The position numbers and the translations under genes are program-made. The notes under the pieces were generated by a model. That model saw nothing but the letters and a program-made list of their open reading frames with translations, was not told the origin of the DNA and did no database searches. A stretch of 13,377 bases of DNA from Patescibacteria group bacterium (GTDB lineage: Bacteria > Patescibacteriota > Gracilibacteria > UM-FILTER-43-11): contig JAJDCE010000138.1 in the NCBI GenBank assembly GCA_029260985.1, positions 1-13,377 of the forward strand. The letters are read 5' to 3'. This document shows positions 12,831-13,377 of the stretch, in pieces (position 1 is the first letter of the stretch; each line of letters opens with the position of its first letter).

Positions 12831-13226
12831 ATGGGACAGCCGATTAAAAACATCAAAGTGCTGATTGTGGAAGATGATGAGGGGATATGTGAAATGTACG
12901 CTACTGCCTTTATGCGTGAGGGGTTTAAGGTCTACACCGCAAAAGATGGCAGAGTGGCGATCGAAAAATATCACTCTAAGCAGCCTGACATTTTATTGTT
13001 GGACATTATGATGCCTGATGTTGATGGTTATCAGGTGCTTAAAGAAGTGCGTAAAGAAGCCGGTCAGTATGTGCCTGTCATTATGCTGACTAATTTAGAT
13101 ATGGAACATTTTGCCCGGCATGATTCTATTGATACTGTAGACGCTTATTTGATTAAATCTAATTTTACGCCGTCTGAGATTGTGGCGAAGACGAAAGAGG
13201 TGTTGAAGGTAAATAAGTTGATTTAG
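12831..13226 (+). CDS. Single-domain response regulator (receiver only)
   Basis: A 131-residue CheY-like receiver. The acidic pair is D15/D16 (VEDDEG), the phosphorylated residue D58 (LLLDIMMPDVDGYQ), the switch threonine T87 (MLTN) and the lysine K109 (LIKS). No output domain follows, so the signal must pass by protein contact or by a phosphorelay. I chose ATG 12831: the receiver fold begins right after it, while the upstream extension in the same frame (from 12759) is not domain-like. It probably is read with the kinase, although CATAAT (12816-12821) could be a separate -10. A direct repeat (AGTCTCAAGTG at 12751-12761 and 12797-12807) lies in the 78-nt gap between the genes. Confidence 0.92.
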   Translation: MGQPIKNIKVLIVEDDEGICEMYATAFMREGFKVYTAKDGRVAIEKYHSKQPDILLLDIMMPDVDGYQVLKEVRKEAGQYVPVIMLTNLDMEHFARHDSIDTVDAYLIKSNFTPSEIVAKTKEVLKVNKLI

Positions 13227-13247
13227 CTTTTATCTTAGACTTTCCTA

Positions 13248-13276
13248 TTGTCATTCTGAACTTGATTCAGAATCCC
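13248..13276. repeat. Palindromic repeat unit, possibly serving as terminator
   Basis: TTGTCATTCTGAA, then CTTGA, then TTCAGAATC: a hairpin (ATTCTGAA/TTCAGAAT) with the same TTGTCATTC lead as the units at 1290-1370. It lies 22 nt after the response regulator stop. No T run follows, so if it acts as terminator it is an atypical one. The remaining 100 bp to the window end is AT-rich and I see nothing else in it. Confidence 0.65.
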
Positions 13277-13377
13277 TAATTAGCCAAATTAGATATTAAT
13301 TGTAACTAATTAAGTAACTTTGATTTTTCTGCAAAATAATTAAGGCATTTTAATATTTTTTTATTTATTTCTTGATT

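Overview
The window is AT-rich, compact bacterial DNA with eleven protein genes I accept with fair confidence, one small membrane-protein gene, a tmRNA gene, several intrinsic terminators, and an unusual load of short repeats. The standard genetic code fits: long ORFs are intact with UGA read as stop. None of the twelve genes ends in TGA, and almost none has a Shine-Dalgarno sequence. Small AT-rich intergenic regions, palindromic repeats, a solitary SWIB protein, an SLH/beta-propeller surface protein and a small holin-like protein suggest a Patescibacteria/CPR-type genome, perhaps near Peregrinibacteria. This placement is an impression, as no rRNA or ribosomal-protein marker is present.

Layout. 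(1) 42-2065: a secreted or membrane thiol-disulfide protein (thioredoxin-like domain fused to a DsbD/CcdA-like membrane domain) converges on an FkbM-type methyltransferase; a head-to-head pair of palindromic repeats lies between them. (2) 2167-3578: a two-copy asparaginase-fold protein and a small two-helix membrane protein of the CPR 'holin' type. (3) 3643-6222, minus strand: an exported protein with three SLH domains and a large beta-propeller, separated from its convergent neighbour by a clear bidirectional terminator. (4) 6383-7518: an alpha/beta hydrolase on a nearly leaderless transcript converges on a SWIB-domain protein, with another bidirectional terminator between. (5) 7789-9263: an amidase-2 endolysin overlaps a holin-like gene (lysis cassette), followed by a lone cyclic-nucleotide-binding protein. 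(6) 9374-9798, minus strand: ssrA (tmRNA), whose 3' end, the classical phage attachment type, points at the lysis cassette. (7) 9981-13226: a soluble multi-PAS histidine kinase and a single-domain response regulator form a two-component pair.

Most noteworthy are the tmRNA, which encodes an unusually long tag (28 codons, ending AMVA); the asparaginase-fold protein made of two N-domain copies with divergent active sites; four separate intergenic arrays with a 7-bp period (two of CCAATGA, one of GGACTAA, one of ATTTCAG); the lysis cassette beside ssrA; and a 7-codon ORF that carries the only perfect AGGAGG ribosome binding site and lies across the kinase promoter. I found no CRISPR array, transposase, rRNA or ordinary tRNA, and nothing that I can defend as a wholly new multi-gene system.
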